Assembly: GCA_023489135.1 (NCBI GenBank)
Contig: JAMDCE010000242.1
Coordinates: 1 to 33,507, forward strand
DNA from: Chloroflexota bacterium
GTDB taxonomy: Bacteria; Chloroflexota; Chloroflexia; JAMDCE01
DNA: 33,507 nucleotides
Reading direction: 5' to 3'
This document shows, in pieces, positions 7,129 through 16,350 of this stretch (position 1 is its first letter; the number at the start of each line of letters is the position of its first letter). The position numbers were made by a program, and so were the translations under genes. The notes under the pieces were generated by a model that worked only from the letters and a program-made list of their open reading frames with translations, was not told where the DNA came from and did not search any database.

Positions 7129-7577
7129 GGAAAGCACCTCCTTGACGCACTGGGAAATGGTCATGGCTCAGTGCGGCAACGTCACCACGATTCTAACGCT
7201 GGCTTTGTCTGCCAGGCAAGAATCTGCTAATGACCTGAAGTGCCGGCGCGAGCTTGATTTACTGCTATGTGTATGCTAGTATGGCGGCGCTTCCGAAAGT
7301 GCAGGAGGCGCCCCGATTGCAGATGTAATCGATTTGCCGCATCGAGCGATGTAGGAGACGCATCTTTTCTTAAGTGACTCGCGCCCTGCGAAAGGGAATC
7401 TTGCTCCGGTGTTAGCAGAGCGTTCCCAGCCACCGCAACGCTTCTAGCGTGCCGCGTTCGTCGCGCGCGCCAGTCGTTCGGAGAGGCACTTTGGGTAACG
7501 CTGCGCCAAGGTAGAGCGCGACGACCTGTTCGAACCGCACAGTCAGCGTGTCTGCAACCGCACAGAGGAGGTATGGA
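7129..7577. other. Intergenic region with a possible plus-strand promoter
   Basis: No gene is supported here. A possible sigma-70/A promoter is TTGATT (7254-7259), 17-base spacer, TAGTAT (7277-7282), pointing to the first ELWxxDGT gene about 300 bases on. Nothing else was identified in the long leader. Confidence 0.35.
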
Positions 7578-8418
7578 GTGCTCTCGGCTACTCGAATCGC
7601 CCAGAGCATGAGGACCGTTTCCAAGGCGTTGCCAATGACTCGGTACGTTCCTGGCGCGGTCTTCGCAGCGCTGATACTACTAGTTCCGCTTGACCATGCC
7701 TTGTCCAGTAGCCTCCAAACAGCCAACGGGTTGGCTCGTCTGGTCAAGGACATCAGGACTACCCCATCGTCGGCCGACTGTTCTGTTCCCAATACCTTCG
7801 CGGCCGGCGGAAATACCGTGTATTTCATCGCGGACGATGGGGTGCACCATCGAAACTTGTGGCGGAGTGATGGCTCTGCGGCGGGTACGGCTATGGTAGG
7901 TGATCTTTTCGGGGTTTGTGACATCAAGGTCGTGAACGGGGTCGTCTTCTTTTCGGGATACTCCGACTCTGGAATTGAGCTTTGGAGAAGCGACGGGACG
8001 GCAGATGGCACTACGCTGATGATAGATATCAGTGTCGGGCCAACTGGCTCGGATCCCTTCCCCTTTGCCCAGATCGGAGGAATCACTTTGTTCTCCGCCA
8101 CTGATCCGACGAATGGGCGTGAGCTTTGGAGAACCGACGGGACCGAAGCGGGTACTCTCCTCGTCAGGGACATTCAGATGGGAGTTAGCTCGTCCAATCC
8201 GGCCAACGCCTTGAGGCTAGATGGTACCGTGGTTTTCGAGGCCAACGATGGTGTCAGCGGGCGGGAGTTGTGGAGAAGCGATGGGACGAGAGGGGGCACG
8301 ATGCTTCTCGACGATCTTCTTCCAAGCTGATGACGGCGTCACCGGCCGGGAACTTTGGGCTATGCCCGCCTCACTCACGACTCACAAGCTCTTCTTGCCC
8401 GTAGTCACTCGGAATTGA
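7578..8418 (+). pseudogene. ELWxxDGT-repeat exported protein, internally deleted and frameshifted
   Basis: The GTG at 7578 is chosen because AGGAGG lies 6 bases upstream. An N-terminal signal-type helix (VPGAVFAALILLVPL) is followed by four ELWxxDGT units (LWRSDGSAAGT, ELWRSDGTADGT, ELWRTDGTEAGT, ELWRSDGTRGGT). Frame 1 stops just after TMLLDDLLPS at 8330, but another frame from about 8318 reads FFQADDGVTGRELWAM and ends in LFLPVVTRN at 8418, the same tail as the downstream paralogue. A deletion between repeat units, not a multiple of three, explains this. These repeats form beta-propeller-like surface proteins of unknown ligand. The product would lack the C-terminal tail and is probably non-functional unless the shift is a sequencing error. 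Confidence 0.65.
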
Positions 8419-8500
8419 CGGTTTCGCACGGCAAAAGACTTCAGATTGGATCGTGGGTCGCTGCAGGATCCACATCCAATCGGGAAAAGGAGGTCGTCAC

Positions 8501-11377
8501 GTGAGTCGAGCAGCTTTGGCCAAGGGCAAACTCAATGCTTCACACACTGCTTTGCATCGTGGCTGGGCGCTGCCACTTATCACGTTATTGATGCTCCTGC
8601 TGCTCACCGTCTTCCTCTGGCGTCCGCCCTCGGCGGGCGCCGATGGTCCGGCCTATCTCGTCAAAGACATCAACCCTCGGCTGTACCTTACAGGAGGCTC
8701 GTACTCTCAAGAGCTTGTTGAGATCGGCGGCATAGCTTTCTTCTCCGCTGTTGATGGGGCAAATGGGAGTGAGTTGTGGAGGAGCGACGGGACCGCCGCC
8801 GGAACATACATCGTTAGAGACATCAATCAATACGTAGGGGCAGCGCCAGGCACCTTTGGGTCCTCCCCTCATCAGCTCACCAATCTCGACGGGAACCTGT
8901 TCTTCATCGCCGACGACCACGAGCACGGCGCCGAGTTGTGGAAGAGCGACGGCACCGCGTCAGGCACTGTGCTGGTGAAAGACATCTATCCAGGGGAAAT
9001 CGACTCTCACTCTCGCTATCTAACTGCCGTCGCCAACACACTGTTCTTTATGGCCGACGACGGCACCCACGGGTTGGAGTTGTGGAAGAGCGATGGAACC
9101 GAGGAAGGCACCGTGCTCGTGAAGGACATCCGACCGGGCGCGGCCAATGCATTCCCCAACGCTTGCCGCAACGCCCTTTTCAACGCAAATGACACCCTGT
9201 TTTTCTGGGCCGACGACGGCACGAGTGGGTGGGAGTTGTGGAAGAGCGATGGAACCGAGGAAGGCACCGTGCTCGTGAGGGACATTTATCCCGGACCAGG
9301 CGGCTCTCAATCTACCCCATGTGATAGCAGTCCCCCCTTCGCCGACTTACGTGGGACGATCTTCTTCATCGCCAGAGACCAGGTTCACGGCAGCGAGCTG
9401 TGGAAAACCGATGGCACCATCACAGGAACCGTTATGGTGGCAGATATTAACGCCGGCATTGACTGGATATTCCCCCCTACCAGCTCGAACCCCACGAATC
9501 TGATTAGCGTCGGCGGCAGACTGTACTTCAATGCAGACGACGGCATCAACGGGCAGGAGTTGTGGATAAGCGATGGAACGATAACCGGCACTCAGCTCGT
9601 GAGAGACATCTTCTCCGGCGCAACCGGGACGAATCTCACAAGTCTGACCGACATCAACGGGACACTGTTCTTCAGTGCCGCCGACGCCGGGCACGGGTAC
9701 GAGCTGTGGAGGAGCGATGGAACCGAGGGCGGGACGGTCATGGTCAAAGACATCAACCTAGGGGCAAGTGGCTCCAGCCCTGCCTATCTCATCAACGTGA
9801 ATGGGACGCTTTTCCTAGCAGCCAGCGATGGTGTTCACGGCACAGAACTCTGGAAAAGCGATGGGACAGAGTCCGGGACCACCCTCGTCAACGATGTCAA
9901 CCCGGGCCAAGGATCTTCATTAGATAGCTATTCTTCCTTCGTGAACTTGGGCGGCATCCTGCTTTTTGGAGCTAATGACGGCGCGCGCGGCCGGGAGTTG
10001 TGGAGAAGCGACGGAACCGAGGAAGGCACCATACCTCTTACGAATACTGGCCGTAGCGCTTTCAGTTCATCCCCTTACTCCTTCCTAAGCTCGAACGGCA
10101 CCCTGTTTTTCAGCGCCGACGACGGCTCTCACGGCTACGAGTTGTGGAGGAGCGATGCGACAACCTCAGGAACCACGATGGTCAAGGACATCGTCGCGGG
10201 CTCCTATAACTCGTTGATCTACCCCACGGATCTCTACAATTTGAATGGCACGCTTTTCTTCGCCGCTTCAGATTTCTCACATGGATACGAGCTATGGCAA
10301 AGCGACGGAACAGCGGCGGGGACGGTAATGGTGAAGGACATACGGGCTGGCGGCGACTCTCTGAGGCACCCGTTCCAACAGGTTCTTGCCTTCGGGGGAA
10401 AGCTGCTCTTCGAGGCGAATGATGGCAGTCACGGATATGAATTATGGACAAGTGACGGGACCAGTGCCAGCACCTTCATGGTCAAAGACATCAGCCCCGG
10501 CGCAAACGACTCGGCTCCGAGCAGGCTCACCAACATTAACGGAACCCTGTTTTTCGTCGCCAACGATGGCACACACGGGGCGGAGTTGTGGAGGAGCGAC
10601 GGAACCGAGGAAGGCACCTTCATCGTCAAGGACATCAATCCCGGGGCAAATGCGTCGAATCCCTCCAGATTAGCCGACGTATCCGGCACGCTGTTTTTTA
10701 CTGCCAGTGACGGCGCACACGGCGCCGAGTTGTGGAAGAGCGACGGGACTGAGGCCGGAACTCTCCTGGTAAGCGATATCAATTCCGGCGCGAGCGGGTC
10801 GTCCCCGACAGACCTCACCGACGTGAACGGAACCCTGTTTTTCAGCGCCGACGATGGCGTACACGGCCTTGAACTGTGGAAGAGTGAAGGGACCGCGGCA
10901 ACCACTTCGCTCGTAAGAGACATCAAACCAGGCATCGCTGGGTCCTCTCCCTCCAGCCTTAACGGTGAAAGCGGCGTGACTTTCTTCACAGCCGACAATG
11001 GCGCGAACGGCGTCGAGCTTTGGAAGAGCGACGGGACTGAAGCGGGCACATTGATGGTCAAGGATATCTTCGCCGGCCCTGAATCTTCGTCGCCGTCGGC
11101 ACTAATCGCTATTGGAGGAGTTCTCTTCTTTACCGCTTACGAGTCAGGTACCGGTCGCGAGTTGTGGAAGTCCGGCGGTACCGGCGCGACGACAACGATT
11201 GTCCAGGACATCGCCCCAGGGGCGGGTGGGAGTGGTCCGAGAGAGCTCACAGTCGTGGGCTCAACTGCCTTCTTTACCGCCATGGAAAACAGCACCGGAG
11301 AGGAGCTGTGGGCAATGGCTCTTCCACCGTCCACCTACGCAGTCTACCTGCCCGTGCTGACGAGGAACCAGGAATGA
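8501..11377 (+). CDS. ELWxxDGT-repeat exported protein, 17 units
   Basis: A 958-residue protein. The GTG at 8501 has AGGAGG 7 bases upstream; an earlier in-frame GTG (8453) lacks one. After a basic N-region comes a hydrophobic export helix (LPLITLLMLLLLTVFLW, about residues 25-42) ending in SAGADG. The rest is seventeen ~50-residue units each with ELW(K/R)SDGT...GT...V(K/R)DI and LFFxADDGxHG, then a half unit ending ELWAMALPP and the tail YAVYLPVLTRNQE. Repeats of this kind are expected to stack as a beta-propeller-like structure on the cell surface or be secreted; ligand and role are unknown. It follows a broken paralogue. Near-identical DNA in adjacent units shows recent unit duplication. 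Confidence 0.85.
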   Translation: MSRAALAKGKLNASHTALHRGWALPLITLLMLLLLTVFLWRPPSAGADGPAYLVKDINPRLYLTGGSYSQELVEIGGIAFFSAVDGANGSELWRSDGTAAGTYIVRDINQYVGAAPGTFGSSPHQLTNLDGNLFFIADDHEHGAELWKSDGTASGTVLVKDIYPGEIDSHSRYLTAVANTLFFMADDGTHGLELWKSDGTEEGTVLVKDIRPGAANAFPNACRNALFNANDTLFFWADDGTSGWELWKSDGTEEGTVLVRDIYPGPGGSQSTPCDSSPPFADLRGTIFFIARDQVHGSELWKTDGTITGTVMVADINAGIDWIFPPTSSNPTNLISVGGRLYFNADDGINGQELWISDGTITGTQLVRDIFSGATGTNLTSLTDINGTLFFSAADAGHGYELWRSDGTEGGTVMVKDINLGASGSSPAYLINVNGTLFLAASDGVHGTELWKSDGTESGTTLVNDVNPGQGSSLDSYSSFVNLGGILLFGANDGARGRELWRSDGTEEGTIPLTNTGRSAFSSSPYSFLSSNGTLFFSADDGSHGYELWRSDATTSGTTMVKDIVAGSYNSLIYPTDLYNLNGTLFFAASDFSHGYELWQSDGTAAGTVMVKDIRAGGDSLRHPFQQVLAFGGKLLFEANDGSHGYELWTSDGTSASTFMVKDISPGANDSAPSRLTNINGTLFFVANDGTHGAELWRSDGTEEGTFIVKDINPGANASNPSRLADVSGTLFFTASDGAHGAELWKSDGTEAGTLLVSDINSGASGSSPTDLTDVNGTLFFSADDGVHGLELWKSEGTAATTSLVRDIKPGIAGSSPSSLNGESGVTFFTADNGANGVELWKSDGTEAGTLMVKDIFAGPESSSPSALIAIGGVLFFTAYESGTGRELWKSGGTGATTTIVQDIAPGAGGSGPRELTVVGSTAFFTAMENSTGEELWAMALPPSTYAVYLPVLTRNQE
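9076..9278 (+). repeat. 47-bp perfect direct repeat inside the ELWxxDGT gene
   Basis: Bases 9076-9122 and 9232-9278 are identical (47 bases, offset 156 bp = 52 codons, one repeat unit). They encode ELWKSDGTEEGTVLV in two adjacent units. Such identity at synonymous sites points to recent duplication or gene conversion between units. Confidence 0.85.
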
Positions 11378-11729
11378 GGCCAATGAAGAAGCACGCGACG
11401 CCAGATTCTCGCTTATGGGGCGACGTTTCGCGAGGCCGGACGTAGACCGGCGAACGTTCAAAGTGGTCCAAGTCGCGCGGGTATACTCTACCCTGTGAAA
11501 CTTTGTTATCACCACCTCGTCTGATCGGCCCTGATCGGCCACATACCCTATACAAGTAGCTCATTATGTCGTATAATTCATTAACGATGGATAAGACGAG
11601 ATCACACATGCCCCCATATTGGCCTCTTTGTACCCCTTGCGCGGGTCCCTGCTCCTCTTTCAGATCGCGGCGGAGTGTGCGCCTGAGGGCGAGTTCACGT
11701 GGTGGTGGGCTTCAAGATCATAGGAGCGA
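11378..11729. other. Intergenic region upstream of RNase HI
   Basis: No gene is supported. A tandem duplication of CTGATCGGCC lies at 11521-11540, just upstream of the candidate promoter. The remaining ~150-base leader shows nothing recognisable. Confidence 0.4.
11549..11577 (+). promoter_or_regulatory. Candidate sigma-70/A promoter for the RNase HI gene
   Basis: A perfect -10 TATAAT (11572-11577) lies 17 bases from a weak -35 TATACA (11549-11554). The CTGATCGGCC tandem repeat immediately upstream could be an operator. The predicted leader to the ATG at 11730 is about 145 bases. Confidence 0.4.
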
Positions 11730-12302
11730 ATGAACAACTTTTTGAAAACAGCAAATAATTTACTACTTGACGACGAGATTGTGCCTAGCTGCGAGCTGCT
11801 TTCGGTCATCGAGAGCACCATACGGGTGCGGGACGACCTGCACAGCGCCAATTGCGGCAATCATTTCGTGGCTTTCACCGACGGGAGCTGCTCTCCACGT
11901 GACTCGTCTCACGCGGACGGCCCGGGAGGTTGGGCCAGCATCATCTTCGGCCCACGCGGCGAGCGCTGGGAGGTGCACGGATCCCTACACGACACGACCA
12001 ACAACCGGGCCGAGGTGTGCGCCATGCTGGCGGCCTTGACCTGCGTTCCCGATGGCGCGCACCTGGGAGTGCACAGCGACTCCCGCTACCTGGTGGACCA
12101 CGTTCGGGCAGGGTGCCGGGCTAACGACAACGACGACCTTTGGAGTGAGATACGCGAGATGATCGTGGCCAAGGGGATTATCGTCTCGGCGTCGTGGGTG
12201 CAAGGGCACAACGGACACCGCCACAACGAGCGCGTCGACGCGCTGGCGAGCTCCCGGATGCGAAGGGTGGCGCCACGTCTGGCGCTGGCCGGCGCGCGCT
12301 AG
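11730..12302 (+). CDS. rnhA: Ribonuclease HI
   Basis: A 190-residue protein; the RNase H fold starts near residue 46. All four carboxylates of the two-metal site are visible: D51 in FTDGSC, E95 in NNRAEVCAML, D117 in HSDSRYLVD and D170 in NERVDALA, with the catalytic-loop histidine in QGHNGH (160-163). The enzyme cleaves RNA in RNA-DNA hybrids (R-loops, primers). The ~45-residue N-terminal extension is unlike the basic hybrid-binding domain of some RNases HI and is not recognised. AGGAG lies 3 bases before the ATG. It stands alone, between a long leader and a repeat-rich intergenic stretch. Confidence 0.85.
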   Translation: MNNFLKTANNLLLDDEIVPSCELLSVIESTIRVRDDLHSANCGNHFVAFTDGSCSPRDSSHADGPGGWASIIFGPRGERWEVHGSLHDTTNNRAEVCAMLAALTCVPDGAHLGVHSDSRYLVDHVRAGCRANDNDDLWSEIREMIVAKGIIVSASWVQGHNGHRHNERVDALASSRMRRVAPRLALAGAR

Positions 12303-12593
12303 GCGGGGTTAGAAAAACGGCGGGGGTGCCTGGCATCTTGGGCGTTCCAGGTCCGAGATCGCCCCTCACCCCAGCCCTCTCCCCGAAGGGGCGAGGGGGA
12401 ACCGAGGCCGCGCCCGCGCGGCCCATAGGTAGGGGCGGACGTCCCTCCCGCCAGGGGTGGGGGCGAGTGGCTCACCTCTCCCTCTGGGAGAGGTCGGCCG
12501 AAGGCCGGGTGAGGGTCGGCCCGTTGGGATGCCGAACCAGCTGGACCAGACGGCGCTGTATCGCACCCTTCAAAGCCGAGGGATAGCAGGCCC
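12303..12593. repeat. GC-rich hairpin repeats between rnhA and folC
   Basis: Two palindromic stretches are seen: CCTCTCCCCGAAGGGGCGAGG near 12375-12398 and, near 12472-12513, nested inverted repeats of CTCACC/GGTGAG, CTCCC/GGGAG and GGCC-GAA-GGCC. They resemble the dispersed C-rich intergenic repeats common in GC-rich environmental genomes. They may fold in RNA and attenuate or terminate transcription. No gene is supported. Confidence 0.55.
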
Positions 12594-13922
12594 ATGAATT
12601 ACACCGAAGCAATGGACTACATCCTCAGCTTCACGGACTACGAGAGAAACCCCGATCAGTCCCTGGCTCCGATTCACTATGACCTGGAGCGGGTGCGACG
12701 GCTGGTGGCCTTGCTGGGAAACCCCCACCAACGGTTCAAATCGATCCACGTCGCCGGAACCAAGGGGAAAGGCTCCACCGCGGCGATGATCGCCGGCGCC
12801 TTGCGCCGCGCCGGGCTTCGGACCGGGCTCTTCTCTTCGCCTCACCTTCACTCCTTCCGGGAAAGAATCAGGATATCAGGCGGGCTAATTTCCGAGGAAG
12901 ATCTTTGCCACGCGGTCGAATCCGTGCGTCCCGGCGTCGAGATCCTGACCCGGCTACACCCCGATCTGGGAGCCCCGACGACCTTCGAGATCACCACCGC
13001 GCTGGCTTTCCGGCACTTTGCCGATAGCGACGTGGACGTCGCCGTCCTCGAGGTCGGACTGGGCGGACGGCTGGATGCCACCAACGTAGTCGAGCCTCTG
13101 GTGTCCGTCATCACTTCCATAAGCCTGGACCACACCCAGGTGCTGGGAGGCACGATCGCCCAAATCGCCCGCGAGAAGGCCGGGATCATCAAGCCGGGCG
13201 GCACAGTCGTATCCGCACCTCAGGCGCCGGAAGCGCTGGCCGTCATCCGGGAGGTCTCCGAGGACAGGAAGGCGAGGCTCATCGTGGTCGGCGAAGACCT
13301 GAAATGGCATCCCTGCGGTGATGGCTCCAGCAATGAGCTCTCGCTCTCCGGCTTCGATGGGGCCTACGAGCGGATAAAGGTGCCCCTCCTCGGCCGGCAT
13401 CAGCTGGCCAACGCCGCCACGGCCGTCGGCGCGCTCGAAGCGCTGGCCCGGCGAGGGATAAGGGTCAGCCCGCGAGACGTAAGGGCCGGCATAGGCGAGG
13501 TTCGCTGGCCGGGAAGAATGGAAGTGCTCTCCGACGACCCCCTGATCGTCGTGGACGGGGCACACAACGGCGACTCGATGCGAAAGCTGGCCGCCGCGCT
13601 CGGTGCCGCCTTCCCCGGCAGGCGGCTGATCCTGATCGTCGGCACGTCGCTGGACAAGGATATCTCCGGGATACTGGGCGAGATCGTGCCTTCGGCCGCT
13701 CACACCATCGTGACCAGATCGGACCATCCCCGCTCCGCTCCACCGGAAACAATCGCCGGCCTGGCCGCGCCGCTCACCAAGAACCTGTCGATTCTACCCG
13801 ACGTTCGGGCAGCCCTTGGCGCGGCGAGGGGAGTGGCTCTCCCAGGAGATGTGATCTGCGTCACCGGCTCCCTTTTCGTGGTGGCCGAAGCGCGTGAGGC
13901 GCTGGGCTTGACAACGGTTTAG
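12594..13922 (+). CDS. folC: Folylpolyglutamate synthase / dihydrofolate synthase
   Basis: A 442-residue protein of typical length for this Mur-ligase-like ATP-dependent enzyme, which adds glutamate to dihydropteroate or to tetrahydrofolates in the cytoplasm. Visible motifs: the P-loop VAGTKGKGST (residues 53-62), GLFSSPHLHSFRERIR, LEVGLGGRLDATN, SLDHTQVLGGTIAQIAREKA with the carbamylated-lysine region after it (GIIKPG), GRHQLANAATA, WPGRMEV, VVDGAHNGDSM and VTGSLFVVAEAR. Domain order is complete. Only a weak GCAGG precedes the ATG. It converges with the M1-like peptidase gene, with 12 bases between stops. Confidence 0.92.
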   Translation: MNYTEAMDYILSFTDYERNPDQSLAPIHYDLERVRRLVALLGNPHQRFKSIHVAGTKGKGSTAAMIAGALRRAGLRTGLFSSPHLHSFRERIRISGGLISEEDLCHAVESVRPGVEILTRLHPDLGAPTTFEITTALAFRHFADSDVDVAVLEVGLGGRLDATNVVEPLVSVITSISLDHTQVLGGTIAQIAREKAGIIKPGGTVVSAPQAPEALAVIREVSEDRKARLIVVGEDLKWHPCGDGSSNELSLSGFDGAYERIKVPLLGRHQLANAATAVGALEALARRGIRVSPRDVRAGIGEVRWPGRMEVLSDDPLIVVDGAHNGDSMRKLAAALGAAFPGRRLILIVGTSLDKDISGILGEIVPSAAHTIVTRSDHPRSAPPETIAGLAAPLTKNLSILPDVRAALGAARGVALPGDVICVTGSLFVVAEAREALGLTTV

Positions 13923-13934
13923 TGTCAGTCCGCC

Positions 13935-16115
13935 CTAATCATCATCCCTCTCGGACCGGGCGAATCCCTCCAATCGACAGTAACCTTTGTTTCCCTTGTC
14001 TTCGGACTCGGTCACTCCATTTGCGCACCGGATCGGAGCCAGCGAAGCCTCCGGCTCAACAGACGTTGGGGCAACAGCCGCCGAGTCGACTTTGGGCAAA
14101 TCCGAATTCCCGCTCGGCGGATGATGCCTGGTAACAATCTCCGCGACGATGGAAGAAGCTGGGCTGGGAGCGGCCTTAACCACCGGCACGGATTCCTGCC
14201 TCAAGGGAAGCCCTTGCCTGCTATTGTACTTGGCCAGCTTAGAGCCCGTGAACTGGAAATCGCTCTTCCACGAGCGACGACTCTGGATGGCGACGAAAAG
14301 CACCAGCACCACAAAGACGCCGGCCAGGCCGGCTATTCCCATCAGTATCTTCCCCGTATCGAGGGTGATGGGGGCGTCGAGGTTGGGAGTGTAGTCGGGA
14401 AGCTGGACCTGGACGTTGAAAGGCGCGGCGATGCCGTAGCCCACCGGGGTCGCGGTGGGGGTCGGCTGCGATTTGACCGCCATTGGACGCACGGAAAGGC
14501 CCCCCGATACTTTGACCCGACGGGCACCCTCCGTCACCCGGCCGCCGTCGTCGAAGGCAGCCACCTCCACCACGTACTCCCCATCCACCAGATTCGACAC
14601 GTCCACCGAAATCGGGCTGGAAGGGCTGCTGGTCTTCAACAAGGGCAGGCCGTCGGCGTATACCTCGATCCGCTTGATGGGCGCCTCGCCGCGGTATCCG
14701 ATCGAGGCCGTTCCCGTCCAGGCGTCCCCCTGGGGCCAATCGAAATCCACCTTCAGGGGGGTGTCCGACTTATACTCAGGGAAGGAGAAGTATCGCCTGA
14801 AGAGAGGATTAAGGCTGGTCGAAGCGCGCGACTGCATGAGACTGAGAAGACCTCTGGTGGTAGCTATCTTGTGTTTGTACAAGTCGAGATATTCTCGTAA
14901 TACCCCTTCGATGCCATCGCCCTTCAGCACCCCGGCCACATCCTGCAGAAACACGGTTCCCTTGCCATAGGCCGTGGCGGAATACTGCGTTTCGTCTTTG
15001 AAGTCGTACACCGTCGAGTTTACCGGGGACTGGCCCGAAGGGGAGACGGCCGGGCTGCTCAGAGACAAGGGAGCCCAGTCCAGGACGCGATAGGCGAGAT
15101 AGGTTACCAGAGCCTCGTCGAGCCAGGGCTCCTTCATCTGGTCATTACCTACCAGGCCGTAGAACCACTGATGGCCGATTTCGTGGACGATCAGATAGCC
15201 GGAATAGCTCTTGACCCCTTCCGGCTTAGCGGAATAGGCGCTGCTGATGAACACCAGATTGGGATACTCCTGGCCCACCATGTCTTCCTTGCCCGGACTC
15301 ACTTCGACGACCTTCAGGGAATCGTAGGGGTACTTTCCGATGTTCTGGTTGAGCCACTTGACCGCCTGCGACGTTGCCTCTAGATATAGAGAGGCTGCGC
15401 CGGAGTTCCCTCGGGCGTTGTAGGCCGTGACCGTTATCCCATCTACGTTGGTCGACTTGGTCTCGTATCGGTCCGACACGGCCATGGCAAAATCTCGGAC
15501 GTTCTCTGCCTTGATCTGCCAGGTATTGCCCTCGCGCTTGATCAGGCTACCCGTGTGCGCGATTTCGACGTCGGTCTGAGACTGCACGGTTACCTGATAG
15601 TCGGCGACCTCGGATATGAAAGGGTCTCCAAAAGGGGTGTAAGTGTGTTTGTCCCAGCCGTCGCGGTAGATCGACACGAGCGGGAACCAGTTGCCGAGAG
15701 CCATCACGTGATCGTAGGTGCCAAAACGGCCGCCGATCGAGGGCACGTCGAGATCGAACCGCAGCTCGATGTCGGCGAACTCGCCGGGATCGAGAGATTG
15801 CGGGAGTACTACGTCCAGGGAGACGTCCTCCAGGAGCCAGTCGACATCCTGGCCCCCTACCCGGGCCGAAATGAGCTTGAACGCTTTGAAGTGCGCCGGG
15901 CTGACGTTGAAGCCGACCGAGCTGAGAGACGTGCCCGTTTTGTTGACGTATACCACCTTTTCCACCACGTTGAGCTGGCTGCGCGGGAAGTCGAGCTTCA
16001 CATGCATTTCGTAAGTGGTGTTTCCGGCGGCGCTGGAGATCGAAGGAAGCCCCAGGGAAATCAACGCCGTGAGAAGAACGATTAGTATCCGCCCCAACGA
16101 TTTAACTCGGTTCAC
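13935..16115 (-). CDS. Membrane-anchored M1-like zinc metallopeptidase
   Basis: A 726-residue protein. A signal-type helix spans residues 9-29 (RILIVLLTALISLGLPS). The gluzincin zinc site HEIGHQW lies at 311-317 with the third ligand E334 in WLDEALVTY, the HEXXH-18-E spacing of M1 aminopeptidases. The exopeptidase GxMEN motif is not obvious; EDMVGQEYPNLVF (277-289) sits in its place. After the catalytic domain come a beta-rich segment (~455-540), a Pro/Thr linker (PTPTATP), one membrane helix (588-611) and a ~115-residue basic cytoplasmic tail. It probably cleaves peptides outside the membrane. The GTG at 16115 follows GGAGGGG. Close relatives are annotated only as M1 family peptidases. Confidence 0.8.
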   Translation of the reverse strand: MNRVKSLGRILIVLLTALISLGLPSISSAAGNTTYEMHVKLDFPRSQLNVVEKVVYVNKTGTSLSSVGFNVSPAHFKAFKLISARVGGQDVDWLLEDVSLDVVLPQSLDPGEFADIELRFDLDVPSIGGRFGTYDHVMALGNWFPLVSIYRDGWDKHTYTPFGDPFISEVADYQVTVQSQTDVEIAHTGSLIKREGNTWQIKAENVRDFAMAVSDRYETKSTNVDGITVTAYNARGNSGAASLYLEATSQAVKWLNQNIGKYPYDSLKVVEVSPGKEDMVGQEYPNLVFISSAYSAKPEGVKSYSGYLIVHEIGHQWFYGLVGNDQMKEPWLDEALVTYLAYRVLDWAPLSLSSPAVSPSGQSPVNSTVYDFKDETQYSATAYGKGTVFLQDVAGVLKGDGIEGVLREYLDLYKHKIATTRGLLSLMQSRASTSLNPLFRRYFSFPEYKSDTPLKVDFDWPQGDAWTGTASIGYRGEAPIKRIEVYADGLPLLKTSSPSSPISVDVSNLVDGEYVVEVAAFDDGGRVTEGARRVKVSGGLSVRPMAVKSQPTPTATPVGYGIAAPFNVQVQLPDYTPNLDAPITLDTGKILMGIAGLAGVFVVLVLFVAIQSRRSWKSDFQFTGSKLAKYNSRQGLPLRQESVPVVKAAPSPASSIVAEIVTRHHPPSGNSDLPKVDSAAVAPTSVEPEASLAPIRCANGVTESEDKGNKGYCRLEGFARSERDDD

Positions 16116-16193
16116 GATGCCCCTCCCCTACCCTTACCTCCACCTCGACCTCAGAACTGAGCACGAGGACGTAGCTACCTCTCATAGGCTCCC

Positions 16194-16222
16194 ATAGTAT
16201 CACGAGAAAAAGCGAATATCAA
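16194..16222 (-). promoter_or_regulatory. Candidate promoter for the M1-like peptidase gene
   Basis: On the minus strand, TTGATA (16217-16222) and TACTAT (16194-16199) are separated by 17 bases, about 80 bases before the GTG start. It is back to back with the plus-strand promoter at 16242-16270. Confidence 0.4.
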
Positions 16223-16241
16223 GGAGAGCCTCAATCCAATC

Positions 16242-16270
16242 TTGACAACCCTGCGGGCAACGGCTAGAAT
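16242..16270 (+). promoter_or_regulatory. Sigma-70/A promoter for the DUF4015 gene
   Basis: TTGACA (16242-16247), 17-base spacer, TAGAAT (16265-16270), about 80 bases before the ATG at 16351. Confidence 0.65.
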
Positions 16271-16350
16271 GAGCCGAATTCGCGAAGCGGGGATGCAGTC
16301 ACGCGGCAGGCCTCGCTTTACCGTGGTGGAAGGGTGGAAGGGACAACGCG

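Noticed and set aside
7254..7577. Riboswitch in the long leader of the first ELWxxDGT gene
   Set aside because: No conserved riboswitch core could be recognised.
7412..8173. 253-codon minus-strand frame opposite the first ELWxxDGT gene
   Set aside because: Repetitive VPSLLQSS pattern is the mirror image of the ELWxxDGT repeats.
8501..11377. CRISPR-like regular repeats
   Set aside because: The periodicity is the coding ELWxxDGT repeat of a continuous reading frame, not spaced identical repeats.
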